64,000 bases of DNA from Pedobacter psychrotolerans. GTDB lineage: Bacteria > Bacteroidota > Bacteroidia > Sphingobacteriales > Sphingobacteriaceae. Below the pieces are notes generated by a model that made no database searches, was not told the DNA's origin, and saw nothing but the letters and a program-made list of their open reading frames with translations. Where the stretch lies: NCBI RefSeq assembly GCF_004340665.1, contig NZ_SLWO01000008.1, forward strand, positions 1-64,000. Direction: 5' to 3'. Positions 41,832-50,238 of this stretch are shown here, in pieces; within the stretch, counting starts at the first letter, position 1; each line of letters starts with the position of its first letter. Both the position numbers and the translations under genes were made by a program.

Positions 41832-42208
41832 TTAGCTCACAGGATTAAATAGATCAACAGATCCATTTATTTTGTCAAAATCAGCTATATTATTTGTAAA
41901 TAATTTACCATCCAATACTTGCGCAGTGGAATAAACAATTGCATCAGGTAATTTGATTTTGTTTTTTTTCTTAGCGTGATTGTTGCATCTGCTATAATGC
42001 TAGTGAGTGGAACTACGCTCAAAGCGTTTATCAGATTAATTAAAAATTCTTCCTCAAACCTGTTTCTGAATGCATAACCTAATAATTCCATTTTAGAAAT
42101 AACAGAAATGTGGTAAGCTACACCTTCTTCAAATATTTTTTCTGGCTTAATTAATTTTTTGGATAGATAAATTAGGATGTTGGTATCTAATACAATATTA
42201 CCATTCAT
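41832..42208 (-). pseudogene. PIN-domain toxin gene with a frameshift in a poly-A run
   Basis: From ATG 42206-42208 (MNGNIVLDTNILIYLSKK) the frame carries the first Asp and the Glu motif (SKMELLGYAFR). At an A8 run (T8 at 41962-41969 on the plus strand) it shifts and the frame then reads an unrelated tail. Adding one A restores the frame into KLPDAIVYSTAQVLDG and FTNNIADFDKI, the standard PIN C-terminus, ending at TAA 41832-41834. Thus one base has been lost relative to an intact gene. It could be a real inactivation, phase variation or a sequencing slip. Confidence 0.75.
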
Positions 42209-42434
42209 CCCTGATATCTTTTTGCCATTTTGAAGGGTCATTAATGTGCGTTAACACATCTTGTCCATCTGCTTTGTCTATCGCTTGCTTAAGTTTTTGA
42301 TAAGATCCTTTGGGCTCTTCAACCAAAAAGGAATGATCAACATTAACGGTTTCAACAAACGACAAAGCCTTAAGCATTTTTTCTAAAAGTGCTGCATTTT
42401 GTTCATTGTCTACTTGTACCGTTACCGTTGTCAT
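42198..42434 (-). CDS. Antitoxin-like protein, partner of the frameshifted PIN toxin
   Basis: A 78-residue acidic protein (MTTVTVQVDNEQNAALLEKM at the start, SYQKLKQAIDKADGQDVLTH later, ending KDIRDEW). It overlaps the toxin start by 11 bp, the standard layout of type II systems. The family is like Bacteroidetes PIN-associated antitoxins but no DNA-binding domain is recognised with certainty. Confidence 0.7.
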   Translation of the reverse strand: MTTVTVQVDNEQNAALLEKMLKALSFVETVNVDHSFLVEEPKGSYQKLKQAIDKADGQDVLTHINDPSKWQKDIRDEW

Positions 42435-42452
42435 AATCGTAAAGTTAATAAA

Positions 42453-44243
42453 TTATTCGTTAACAATTAATTGGCTCACTGGATTTTTAATCACATGTAA
42501 ACCATCGTTAATGAGTTTTTTATGATCTAATTCTTTTCCCGCTTTTATCTCCAGATAAACCTGTATTTCCTTTTCCAACTGGTGATAAATCTTTTTATGA
42601 AAAACAATCTCCAAAATCTCTAATGCACAGAGCCAGTCTTGCCGGTGATTTCGTTTTAACTGATCGAAAATTTCAGTAAGTGCTTCTAGGTTTTCGCCAC
42701 TTTCGCGAATTTCCCGTACGCGTTTGTACAATTGATGCAACTGTACGGTTTTCTCATCGTAAACAATCCGGTGTGTTTTTTCTTCGCTGATGAGCGTAAT
42801 CTCTTCAAAAGCATCCTTATCGGCAGCGCCATTAAAAACAGAAACAATTTTCTCCCCAACAGCCATATCATAATTACCCCATTCTGGTTTGAAAAGGATA
42901 TTTCCATTGCTCTCATTAACCGTACAATCCATAAATGTGATTAATATAATCTTGCCATTTTCTCTTAAAATATCGCTAATTATGCCATCAACCCGAATGC
43001 CACTGTTAAAAACCATTTGTGTGCGATTATCATTGTTGTTTCCTAATGTCCTAATTTCCTCATCACTATAATCTTCCAATAGCTTTTTTGTATCCTTCAG
43101 CTTGCCAACCGGAGAGGAAAAGCCATCTGCATGATATTGTTTTCCATGTCCGGGAAGCTGTTTGCCATTAAAGGCGAGGGCAGATGGGCCAGTTGTTTTG
43201 ATAAAAGTAACATCATCTGATAGACCAATACCCATATCAGTAATCACACCACTCACTTGTAAGCCAGAGGAATAAACAGCTGTTGCTACGTTTTTGCAGG
43301 CAATGGCCTTCATGATGCTTTCTGCTCCGCCACGACGAAAGGCCATCGTATCGGCAAATTGTTCCAATACATCAATTAGATTTTGAAAAGTTTCCGTTAC
43401 AAAAAGCTGAGGCTGGGTCTTGGTGATATCGTATTGATAATTGATGGTATCGATGCTATACCATAATTTTTCAACTTCTTTATTCATGCAAGAGGCACTC
43501 TCCCCAATGGATGAAAGCAGACCTGCACCATAAATCTTTGGGTTTTCTAGCGTTCCAATCAATCCATATTCAACGGTCCACCAATGTAAACGGCCAAGCA
43601 AGGCCATTTCCGAAGGCTCGCCCATATTTTCGCTGATGTAACGCAATGCTTTTTCTGCTTTCGCAATTTGCGCTTCATCAGCATCGACTGCCTCTTTTAA
43701 TATGGATAGCTTTCTAATGGCTTCATATAGTTCGAAATCTTTAGCCGAAAACATCGCCTTTGCACCAATAGAACCAAAATAGCTTAGATAATTATTATAA
43801 TCTGTATCTGCAATAATAGGTGCGTGACCAGCACTTTCATGAATAATATCTGGCGCTGGTGTATATTCAATGTGGTTAATCTGCCGGATATCGGCTGCAA
43901 TTACCAGCACCCGATAGGCCTGATACTCCATAAAAGCTGCTGGCGGAATGAAACCATCAACCGTAACAGCACCCCAGCCAATTTTACCCAGGTTATCATT
44001 CATCGTTTGTAAATCAGGAATATATTCAATGCTCAAACCTGCTCGTTGTAAACCTTTGATATATGGATAATAAGCAACATCTTTTAAATAGCTATAGTTT
44101 TGACGCATGACGTAGCGCCACACCGCCTGATCTATCGGAGTATATTTTTCGTAATTCTGATTAACAATAAATTGCTTTAAATGATTAGGCAATTTTGCTA
44201 CCTGCGCATTATTAAAATCATTAAAATGGCTCATAGTGTTCAT
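42453..44243 (-). CDS. Aromatic amino acid hydroxylase (phenylalanine 4-monooxygenase type) with long C-terminal extension
   Basis: Hydroxylates phenylalanine to tyrosine with tetrahydrobiopterin and Fe(II). The catalytic domain (about 1-320) has DIIHESAGHAPIIAD with two Fe-ligand His and WWTVEYGLIG with the Glu ligand. The protein is 596 residues, far longer than the about 270 of most bacterial PhhA; residues about 330-596 form an extension (VFNSGIRVDGIISDILRENG, repeated VSGVITDMGIG-like segment, then a helical C-terminus). The long form seems usual for Bacteroidetes. It feeds tyrosine to the hppD-hmgA-FAH route a few kb away. Confidence 0.85.
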   Translation of the reverse strand: MNTMSHFNDFNNAQVAKLPNHLKQFIVNQNYEKYTPIDQAVWRYVMRQNYSYLKDVAYYPYIKGLQRAGLSIEYIPDLQTMNDNLGKIGWGAVTVDGFIPPAAFMEYQAYRVLVIAADIRQINHIEYTPAPDIIHESAGHAPIIADTDYNNYLSYFGSIGAKAMFSAKDFELYEAIRKLSILKEAVDADEAQIAKAEKALRYISENMGEPSEMALLGRLHWWTVEYGLIGTLENPKIYGAGLLSSIGESASCMNKEVEKLWYSIDTINYQYDITKTQPQLFVTETFQNLIDVLEQFADTMAFRRGGAESIMKAIACKNVATAVYSSGLQVSGVITDMGIGLSDDVTFIKTTGPSALAFNGKQLPGHGKQYHADGFSSPVGKLKDTKKLLEDYSDEEIRTLGNNNDNRTQMVFNSGIRVDGIISDILRENGKIILITFMDCTVNESNGNILFKPEWGNYDMAVGEKIVSVFNGAADKDAFEEITLISEEKTHRIVYDEKTVQLHQLYKRVREIRESGENLEALTEIFDQLKRNHRQDWLCALEILEIVFHKKIYHQLEKEIQVYLEIKAGKELDHKKLINDGLHVIKNPVSQLIVNE

Positions 44244-44368
44244 GAAAATAAGTTGGTCGATGGCTAAGTTATGATGTTAACCTTACCTAAACAAGAAAGC
44301 TGTTGCCAAAATTAACAGCCTGGCGTAATAAATGGTTTAAGCAAAATTTAAAGGATTGAAAATCTAAT

Positions 44369-44881
44369 TTAGTGCTTCGGGGATTTTGGGCTTTGGCCAA
44401 GTTTCTTTACGCTAAAAGTAAAATAATGCTGGTATAAATAACTAAACAGGGCCATTAAAACGGAGACAGCTATTCTGGAAAGCATAGCTAGTGTAGGGTA
44501 ATCTCTTAACAGTTCCAATAAAAATTTAAGTAAAACGTAATTGGCAAGGATGTTAATAAATTGAAGGTTTAAAAAACGGAATAATTGAACACGCCCCTTT
44601 AATTCGCTGTGCGTAAAAATAACATACTTATTCAGTAGGAAACTGGTTGGAATGGCTATGGCATAATCTACCAGTAAAGATGCGGTTTCCCGTTGCAGTA
44701 CAATAATTCCAAAGTTTACTTCTGAAGTTTTAAAAATAAAAAAGTAGGCAAAATAATAACTTAAAATGCCGAGCAGCAATGTGCCGCCACCAGTTGCCAG
44801 ATACCTGAAATTATGTGCAGAGATAAAACTCTTAAAGGGGGGATAAAAAAAATCAATAAAAGCGAGAATAACTTTACGCAT
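44369..44881 (-). CDS. GtrA-like family membrane protein
   Basis: A 170-residue protein with four predicted TM helices and the GtrA-like opening FRYLATGGGTLLLGILSYYFA. GtrA proteins are proposed flippases for polyprenyl-linked sugars. The SFLLNKYVIFTHSE segment is typical. No glycosyltransferase neighbour is present. Confidence 0.8.
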   Translation of the reverse strand: MRKVILAFIDFFYPPFKSFISAHNFRYLATGGGTLLLGILSYYFAYFFIFKTSEVNFGIIVLQRETASLLVDYAIAIPTSFLLNKYVIFTHSELKGRVQLFRFLNLQFINILANYVLLKFLLELLRDYPTLAMLSRIAVSVLMALFSYLYQHYFTFSVKKLGQSPKSPKH

Positions 44882-44992
44882 TGTTGTTTCGGGTAGTTTG
44901 GCTGCAAAGGTAAATTATTTTTTATACTGTTGCTTTTACAAAGTAAAAAGTATCGAACTAGATCCTACACATTTGGCTACAATGAATGTGGT

Positions 44993-45691
44993 TTAAAAAT
45001 TTTCATAGGTTGGGATAGTAACTTTAGGGTTTGCCACGTAATCAATCACCGCACACCAGCGATAAGATGGATGACGTTGGATGCTAATGCCCACCATGTT
45101 AAATTTGCTTTTTTGATCAATAATAGTGAAACGATGGCCGAGTGATGGCACGCCGCAGTCTAATAGTAAATGACAAACAATGTCTAAACCGTTGGAGTAA
45201 CCAAAATCGATATTTTCACTCATTGTTCTGTTTGGGAAATACTTAGAAATTCTTTTTGAAAACTTGTCTCCGTTACTACTTTCATGCGTATCTAAATTAT
45301 TTTTGCTTAAATCCAATGCATGGTTACGACTTACCATTGATAATTTATCATCTGGATAAAATACGGGTAGGTTTTTTATGCCACGCAAATGAGTGAGTAA
45401 TGATAAATAATAAGGGTTGTTTTTTGAGATTTTAAGGTCGTTGTAATTCCGATACTTACGGACTTTTGAATTATAATCGTTAATGTAATCTTCTAGAAAA
45501 GTATAGTAAAATTTTTCGCCATCAATGCGGATCAAATTCATGAACATTACAATGTTTTTCTCTTCATTACTTAAATAGTATGAATTTTTTGCTGTGTTTG
45601 CAAGTTGATATTCTGCATCCGTCCAGCTTTGTGCATGAGCCATGATGCTACAAAAAAAGGCTAAAAATGCAATGAAGATCAGTTTAATCAT
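44993..45691 (-). CDS. CAP-domain (SCP/PR-1-like) exported protein
   Basis: A 232-residue secreted protein: signal peptide about 1-20 (MAHAQS), then a CAP domain with SRNHALDLSKNNLDTHESSN and SENIDFGYSNGLDIVCHLLL, including the conserved His and Glu positions, and LGHRFTIID. CAP proteins bind lipids or other ligands in the extracellular space. The function in bacteria is little known. Confidence 0.8.
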   Translation of the reverse strand: MIKLIFIAFLAFFCSIMAHAQSWTDAEYQLANTAKNSYYLSNEEKNIVMFMNLIRIDGEKFYYTFLEDYINDYNSKVRKYRNYNDLKISKNNPYYLSLLTHLRGIKNLPVFYPDDKLSMVSRNHALDLSKNNLDTHESSNGDKFSKRISKYFPNRTMSENIDFGYSNGLDIVCHLLLDCGVPSLGHRFTIIDQKSKFNMVGISIQRHPSYRWCAVIDYVANPKVTIPTYENF

Positions 45692-45851
45692 TATAGGCGA
45701 TTTGCAGAGATAACGCCCGAAGAAACGGTTTATTTTAGTTGGGGTATTTTTACAGTTAAACTAATTCTTAGACCTACTTTATAAGGCAAGGAAATTAAAT
45801 GCTTGCTGAAGTATTATTAACAACATCAACAAGCACTTATTTGATCGGGAC

Positions 45852-46616
45852 TTATAAGAACATACCACCCGAAGCTTCAATGCGTTGTGCATTAATCCAT
45901 CTGGCTTCTTCTGTACAGAGAAAAGCAACCACCCCACCAATATCATCAGGTAAACCAACTCTACCTAAAGCAGTTTGTGAAGCTATCATTTTATTTAACT
46001 GCTCATTATCGCGAACAGCACCACCGCTAAAATCAGTTTCAATTGCTCCCGGAGCTACGATGTTAGATCTGATTCCTCTGGCGCCTAACTCTTTTGCCTG
46101 ATAACGTGTTAAAACCTCCATTGCACCTTTTAAAGATCCATAAGCGGAAGATCCTGGTAAGCTAAATCTTGCTAAACCGCTTGAAATATTGATAATTCCA
46201 GCACCATCATTTAAAATGGGTAAGGCTTTTTGTGTGATAAAGAAAGGTCCCTTGAAATGAATATTCACTAAATTATCAAAATCTTCTATTTGTGTTTCGG
46301 CAAATAAGGCATGATGCCCTGTCCCTGCATTATTAATTAGGAAATCGAATTTATCTTTATTAAAAACTGATGATAATATTGATTTTACCTCCTCGAAAAA
46401 AGTATCAAATGTTTTAGCGTCCGATACATCTAGTTGTAGTGCTGCTGCATTTACACCAAGTTTTTTAATCTCTTCAACTGTATTTTCAGCCTCTTCTTTT
46501 TTTGAATTATAGGTTAAAATTACATCCAAACCTTTTTCAGCAATTTTTAAAGCCGAATTTTTTCCCAATCCGCGGCTACCACCGGTTACCAGGGCAATTT
46601 TATTTTGTGTTTCCAT
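45852..46616 (-). CDS. Short-chain dehydrogenase/reductase, probable target of the AraC regulator
   Basis: A 254-residue SDR. It has VTGGSRGLGKNSALKIA, NNAGTGHHALF, the catalytic SSAYGSLKGAMEVLTRY with Tyr-x3-Lys, and GAIETDFSGGAVRDNE near the end. The substrate is unknown. Upstream (46637-46700) lie a perfect -7 box and two 21-bp direct repeats, followed by the AraC-family gene on the same strand. That arrangement suggests the regulator controls this gene directly. Confidence 0.9.
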   Translation of the reverse strand: METQNKIALVTGGSRGLGKNSALKIAEKGLDVILTYNSKKEEAENTVEEIKKLGVNAAALQLDVSDAKTFDTFFEEVKSILSSVFNKDKFDFLINNAGTGHHALFAETQIEDFDNLVNIHFKGPFFITQKALPILNDGAGIINISSGLARFSLPGSSAYGSLKGAMEVLTRYQAKELGARGIRSNIVAPGAIETDFSGGAVRDNEQLNKMIASQTALGRVGLPDDIGGVVAFLCTEEARWINAQRIEASGGMFL

Positions 46617-46636
46617 TTTCTTTTTAATTTGATAAA

Positions 46637-46644
46637 CAAAGTTA
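46637..46644 (-). promoter_or_regulatory. -7 box of the SDR gene
   Basis: On the minus strand TAACTTTG matches TAnnTTTG, 20 nt before the ATG. No TTTG -33 box is seen at the proper spacing; that place is filled by the direct repeat. Confidence 0.5.
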
Positions 46645-46658
46645 AAAGCAAATAGGCT

Positions 46659-46700
46659 GTAAAAATGGTGAGTGGTTAAGTAAAAATGGTGAGTAGTTAA
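46659..46700 (-). promoter_or_regulatory. 21-bp direct repeat, putative AraC-type operator
   Basis: Two head-to-tail copies with exact 21-bp period: plus-strand core aaaatggtgagtggttaa (46662-46679) and aaaatggtgagtagttaa (46683-46700), differing at one base. They lie between the regulator stop (46704) and the SDR -7 box. A two-turn direct repeat abutting the promoter is the classical layout of an AraC-family activator site. Confidence 0.6.
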
Positions 46701-46703
46701 GTT

Positions 46704-47108
46704 TTATATGGTGATAATTTCCTGTTTTGCCAGCGATTTGAAATATTCCTCGCGATATTGTTTTGGCGTTTGCCCGGCAAAGTGCTTAAAAAACTTGGTG
46801 AAATTTGATGGGTCATAAGTAAGTGTTCTTGCAATTTCAGCAATTGGTGTGCCTACATTCTGAAGCATCGACTTTGATATTTCCATTAAACGTTCTTCGA
46901 AAAAAAAACATGGAGAATGTCCGGTAGCTTCTTTAATGGTATTACTGAAGTGGGTTGGATGAACATGAAGTAATTCAGCAAAATCCCTAACCTCGAACAT
47001 TTCTGTTGCACGGCCTGAAACAATATCATCCAAATGCTTATCCAATTCCCTTAAATAATCTGCAGCAATTTCATGTTGACGGACAAAGAATTTTTGTGGT
47101 ATTTTCAT
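46704..47108 (-). CDS. AraC-family transcriptional regulator (DNA-binding domain)
   Basis: A 134-residue regulator from ATG 47106-47108, a start preferred to 47129 because the promoter box overlaps the upstream start. The C-terminal two-HTH AraC domain is clear: FAELLHVHPTHFSNTIKEAT, then PIAEIARTLTYDPSNFTKFFKHFAGQTPKQYR. The N-terminal part is only about 30 residues, without a ligand-binding cupin. The SDR gene follows on the same strand after 87 bp that contains a 21-bp direct repeat. Confidence 0.85.
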   Translation of the reverse strand: MKIPQKFFVRQHEIAADYLRELDKHLDDIVSGRATEMFEVRDFAELLHVHPTHFSNTIKEATGHSPCFFFEERLMEISKSMLQNVGTPIAEIARTLTYDPSNFTKFFKHFAGQTPKQYREEYFKSLAKQEIITI

Positions 47109-47126
47109 AGTGATAATATTGGTAAT

Positions 47127-47134
47127 CAAATATA
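47127..47134 (-). promoter_or_regulatory. -7 box of the AraC-family gene
   Basis: On the minus strand TATATTTG is a perfect TAnnTTTG match, 18 nt before the ATG at 47108. Confidence 0.5.
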
Positions 47135-47220
47135 ATGGAGTTAAAACTGAAGTAGATTTATGTTTTGGTATTTTGACTGTTCCACAACAAAATATTGCAT
47201 TAAAAATTTAGGAAATAAAA

Positions 47221-47243
47221 AGTCGCAGGCAAAACCTGCGACT
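47221..47243 (-). terminator. Terminator hairpin downstream of glyS
   Basis: Perfect 9-bp stem agtcgcagg (47221-47229) with cctgcgact (47235-47243), 49 bp after the glyS stop on the minus strand, followed by a T-run when read on that strand. Confidence 0.75.
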
Positions 47244-47291
47244 AAATATGATAACCTAATTAAAATGCTTTAGGTGTATGAGGTGATTAAA

Positions 47292-48935
47292 TTATGCTAG
47301 TAGCGTCTTCCAGCTCACTGCCTTGTTAATAATATCACTTAAATCTGAGATAGCCACACGTTCCTGTTCCATGCTGTCGCGATGACGGATGGTAACCGTA
47401 TTGTCTTCTAAACTCTGGTGATCGATAGTTAAACAAAAAGGTGTTCCTATAGCATCCTGACGGCGGTAACGTTTACCAATGGCATCTTTTTCCTCATAAA
47501 TACAATTGAAATCGAATTTCAAGGTATCCATAATTTCACGAGCTTTTTCTGGTAAGCCATCTTTTTTTGTTAGCGGGAAAACAGCCACTTTATATGGCGC
47601 CAAAGCCGGGTGTAAACGTAATAGTGTACGGCTGTCCTGTTTATCTGCTGTACTCAAATCTTGCTCCTCAAAAGCATTAATCATGGTTAGCAAGAACATA
47701 CGGTCTAAACCTATTGAAGTTTCAATTACATAAGGAACATAATTTCCATAAGGTTTACCATCTTCGTTTAGATCATTATCGAAGTATTGCATTTTCTTGC
47801 CGGAAAACTCCTGGTGCTGCGTTAAATCAAAATCTGTACGACTGTGGATACCTTCCACTTCCTTAAATCCAAAAGGGAATTCAAACTCAATATCAGTTGC
47901 AGCGTTAGCATAATGTGCTAATTTAACGTGATCATGATAGCGGTATTTCTCAGGAGAAGTTCCTAAAGCTTTATGCCATTTTAAACGGGCATCCTTCCAG
48001 TATTCAAACCATTTTTTATCCTCACCGGGGCGAACAAAAAACTGCATTTCCATTTGTTCAAATTCACGCATCCGCATAATGAACTGACGGGCAATTACCT
48101 CATTTCTAAAAGCTTTACCAATCTGTGCGATACCAAAAGGAATTTTCATTCTTCCTGATTTCTGTACATTTAAAAAGTTCACAAAAATACCTTGCGCAGT
48201 CTCCGGACGAAGGTAAACTTCATCACTACCTTCTGCCATGGCACCAAATTGTGTACTGAACATTAGGTTAAACTGGCGAACATCCGTCCAGTTAGAAGTT
48301 TTAGAAATCGGACAGATAACCTTATAATCAACGATTAAATCTTTTAACTGCGCTAAGTTTTCTGATTTAAGCGCTAAGTTCATTTCCACTTCAAGTGCTA
48401 AACCTTTTTTAACAAATCTCCAGCTGGCTTCATCTACAAATGGATATTTTGTATTATCTAAAATTCCGTCTTCGTCCTTAAAACTTGGAATCCAACTGGC
48501 TTGCCCTTCATCGCTTAAACCTAATATTTCTTGTTGAAATTCTTCAAATTTGGTTTTGTTGTCTGCGCTGAAATTTGCTAATTCTGAATATAGCTCATCA
48601 ATTTTATTTTCCAGCAACTGGTCGGCACGGTAGCGTTTGTTAGAGTCCTTGTTGTCAATCATCGGATCGTTGAATCCATCTACGTGACCACTTGCTTTCC
48701 AAACTTTGGGATGCATAAAAATTGCAGAATCTATTCCTACAATATTTTCATGCATCTGTACCATGGCTTTCCACCAGTAAGATTTAATGTTATTTTTTAA
48801 CTCTGCACCCAATTGGCCGTAGTCATAAACAGCACTTAAGCCATCATATATTTCGCTGCTCTGAAATACGAATCCGTATTCTTTTGCATGTGAGATTACA
48901 TTTTTAAATTGTTCGTCGTTATTCTTTTGAGCCAT
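47292..48935 (-). CDS. glyS: Glycyl-tRNA synthetase, homodimeric type
   Basis: Charges tRNA(Gly) in the cytoplasm. The class II motifs are present: motif 2 FRNEVIARQFIMRMREFEQMEMQFF, preceded by YLRPETAQGIFVNF, and motif 3 YVIETSIGLDRMFLLTM, with a C-terminal anticodon-binding domain (LAPYKVAVFPLTKKDGLPEK). The YDYGQLGAELKNNIKSYWW N-terminal segment is typical of the alpha2 type. A -7 promoter box sits only 8 nt before the start codon. Confidence 0.97.
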   Translation of the reverse strand: MAQKNNDEQFKNVISHAKEYGFVFQSSEIYDGLSAVYDYGQLGAELKNNIKSYWWKAMVQMHENIVGIDSAIFMHPKVWKASGHVDGFNDPMIDNKDSNKRYRADQLLENKIDELYSELANFSADNKTKFEEFQQEILGLSDEGQASWIPSFKDEDGILDNTKYPFVDEASWRFVKKGLALEVEMNLALKSENLAQLKDLIVDYKVICPISKTSNWTDVRQFNLMFSTQFGAMAEGSDEVYLRPETAQGIFVNFLNVQKSGRMKIPFGIAQIGKAFRNEVIARQFIMRMREFEQMEMQFFVRPGEDKKWFEYWKDARLKWHKALGTSPEKYRYHDHVKLAHYANAATDIEFEFPFGFKEVEGIHSRTDFDLTQHQEFSGKKMQYFDNDLNEDGKPYGNYVPYVIETSIGLDRMFLLTMINAFEEQDLSTADKQDSRTLLRLHPALAPYKVAVFPLTKKDGLPEKAREIMDTLKFDFNCIYEEKDAIGKRYRRQDAIGTPFCLTIDHQSLEDNTVTIRHRDSMEQERVAISDLSDIINKAVSWKTLLA

Positions 48936-48943
48936 AATGGAGG

Positions 48944-48951
48944 CAAATATA
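48944..48951 (-). promoter_or_regulatory. -7 box of glyS close to the start codon
   Basis: TATATTTG on the minus strand is a perfect TAnnTTTG match, with 8 nt between the box and the glyS ATG. The transcript would have almost no leader. Confidence 0.55.
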
Positions 48952-49198
48952 ATAAAAAGGTGGAGGGTTTAAAGGTATAAGACTGAAGGTTTTTACCCTA
49001 GAATAAAAGGATGAGGACATTTTAGGATTTAACGATATACTCTTAAATTCATGATAGGGTTCATGGTTTCAATCAGCAAAACAGGGTTGATACAATTAAA
49101 ATATTTTCATTTCTTATGAGTTTAGCTTAAAAAAAGGCTTATCGCATATCGGAGGGCATGGTAACTAATCAATCATTGAACAATTAAGCAATTTAACT

Positions 49199-49206
49199 TA
49201 CTTTTG
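49199..49206 (+). promoter_or_regulatory. -7 box of the GDPD gene close to the start codon
   Basis: TACTTTTG is a perfect TAnnTTTG match; only 4 nt separate it from the ATG at 49211. Confidence 0.5.
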
Positions 49207-49210
49207 AAGC

Positions 49211-50134
49211 ATGAAATTCCATCATCTCCTTTTTCTCGCATTTACCACATTCCTTTTTGTCTCATGCAAACAAGAAGAAAAAGTTCATCACTATATTAAA
49301 TTTAATAATACCACACAACTATATCAGTTTTTGAAGTGGACACCAGAAAATCGTTATCCATTAATTAGTGCGCACCGAGGCGGACCAATGCCTGGTTTTC
49401 CAGAAAATTGCATCGAAACTTTTGAAAATGCGACGCAGTATAATCCAATGATAATTGAATTTGATATTGCTTATAGCAAAGATTCAGTAATGGTGATTAT
49501 GCATGATGATCAATTAGACAGAACCTCAACAGGAAAAGGACCGATTGGAAATTATACCTATGAACAACTCAGAACATTTAACCTGAAAGATAATGAAGGT
49601 AAAGAAACCAATTTCAAAATTCCTACATTAGATAGTGTATTGAGTTGGAGCAAAGGAAAAGTGTTGCTCACCATCGATTTAAAAAGAGGTGTCTCTTATG
49701 CTAAAGTGATCGAAAAAGTAAGGCAATATAAAGTAGAAAGTAATTCGATTATCATCACTTATAATGCAAATCAGGCGCAGGAAGTTCATCGCCTTGCACC
49801 TGAGCTCATGATTTCTGCATCAGTACAGAAAAAATCAGATTTAAAAAGACTCAACGACTTAGGTGTCCCGAACAATAGAATTGTAGCCTTTGTTGGTGTT
49901 TCTGCTCCTGATAAGGAATTATATCAATTTCTTCATGTCAAAGGTATTACCACCATTTTAGGTACAATGGGCAACATTGATAAAAGTGCAATAGCAAGCC
50001 CGGCCAGAAACCTATATTACCATTTAATTAATAACGGAGCTGATATTTTATCGAGTGATAATTTGCCTCAGGCATCAGAACAGTTTGATAAATTTAGGTA
50101 TAATAAAAAGTTGAGTTCAGCAAATATTAATTAA
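49211..50134 (+). CDS. Glycerophosphodiester phosphodiesterase lipoprotein
   Basis: A 307-residue lipoprotein (lipobox FVSC, Cys19). GDPD motifs: SAHRGGPMPGFPENCIETFENA, IEFDIAYSKDSVMVIMHDD and LDRTSTGKGPIG, which supply the catalytic His/Glu/Asp metal site. It hydrolyses glycerophosphodiesters to glycerol 3-phosphate plus alcohol, presumably on the periplasmic or outer-membrane side. It is monocistronic with a -7 box just before its start. Confidence 0.9.
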   Translation: MKFHHLLFLAFTTFLFVSCKQEEKVHHYIKFNNTTQLYQFLKWTPENRYPLISAHRGGPMPGFPENCIETFENATQYNPMIIEFDIAYSKDSVMVIMHDDQLDRTSTGKGPIGNYTYEQLRTFNLKDNEGKETNFKIPTLDSVLSWSKGKVLLTIDLKRGVSYAKVIEKVRQYKVESNSIIITYNANQAQEVHRLAPELMISASVQKKSDLKRLNDLGVPNNRIVAFVGVSAPDKELYQFLHVKGITTILGTMGNIDKSAIASPARNLYYHLINNGADILSSDNLPQASEQFDKFRYNKKLSSANIN

Positions 50135-50188
50135 ATGATAGCATTGTCACTACTTTCTGCATTACCATGATAGTAAACTTTAAGCTTT

Positions 50189-50221
50189 GCCTTCTTTGCG
50201 AAAAACTTAGCCTTCTTTGCG
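50189..50221. repeat. Direct repeat of gccttctttgcg, 21-bp period
   Basis: The core gccttctttgcg occurs at 50189-50200 and 50210-50221, in the gap between the GDPD gene and gldA, 18 bp before the gldA start. It could be a regulatory tandem site or a remnant of a common intergenic repeat. Confidence 0.45.
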
Positions 50222-50238
50222 GTTAAATAATAAGTAAA

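Noticed and set aside
45799..46101. 100-codon plus-strand ORF opposite the SDR gene
   Set aside because: Antisense shadow of the SDR C-terminus.
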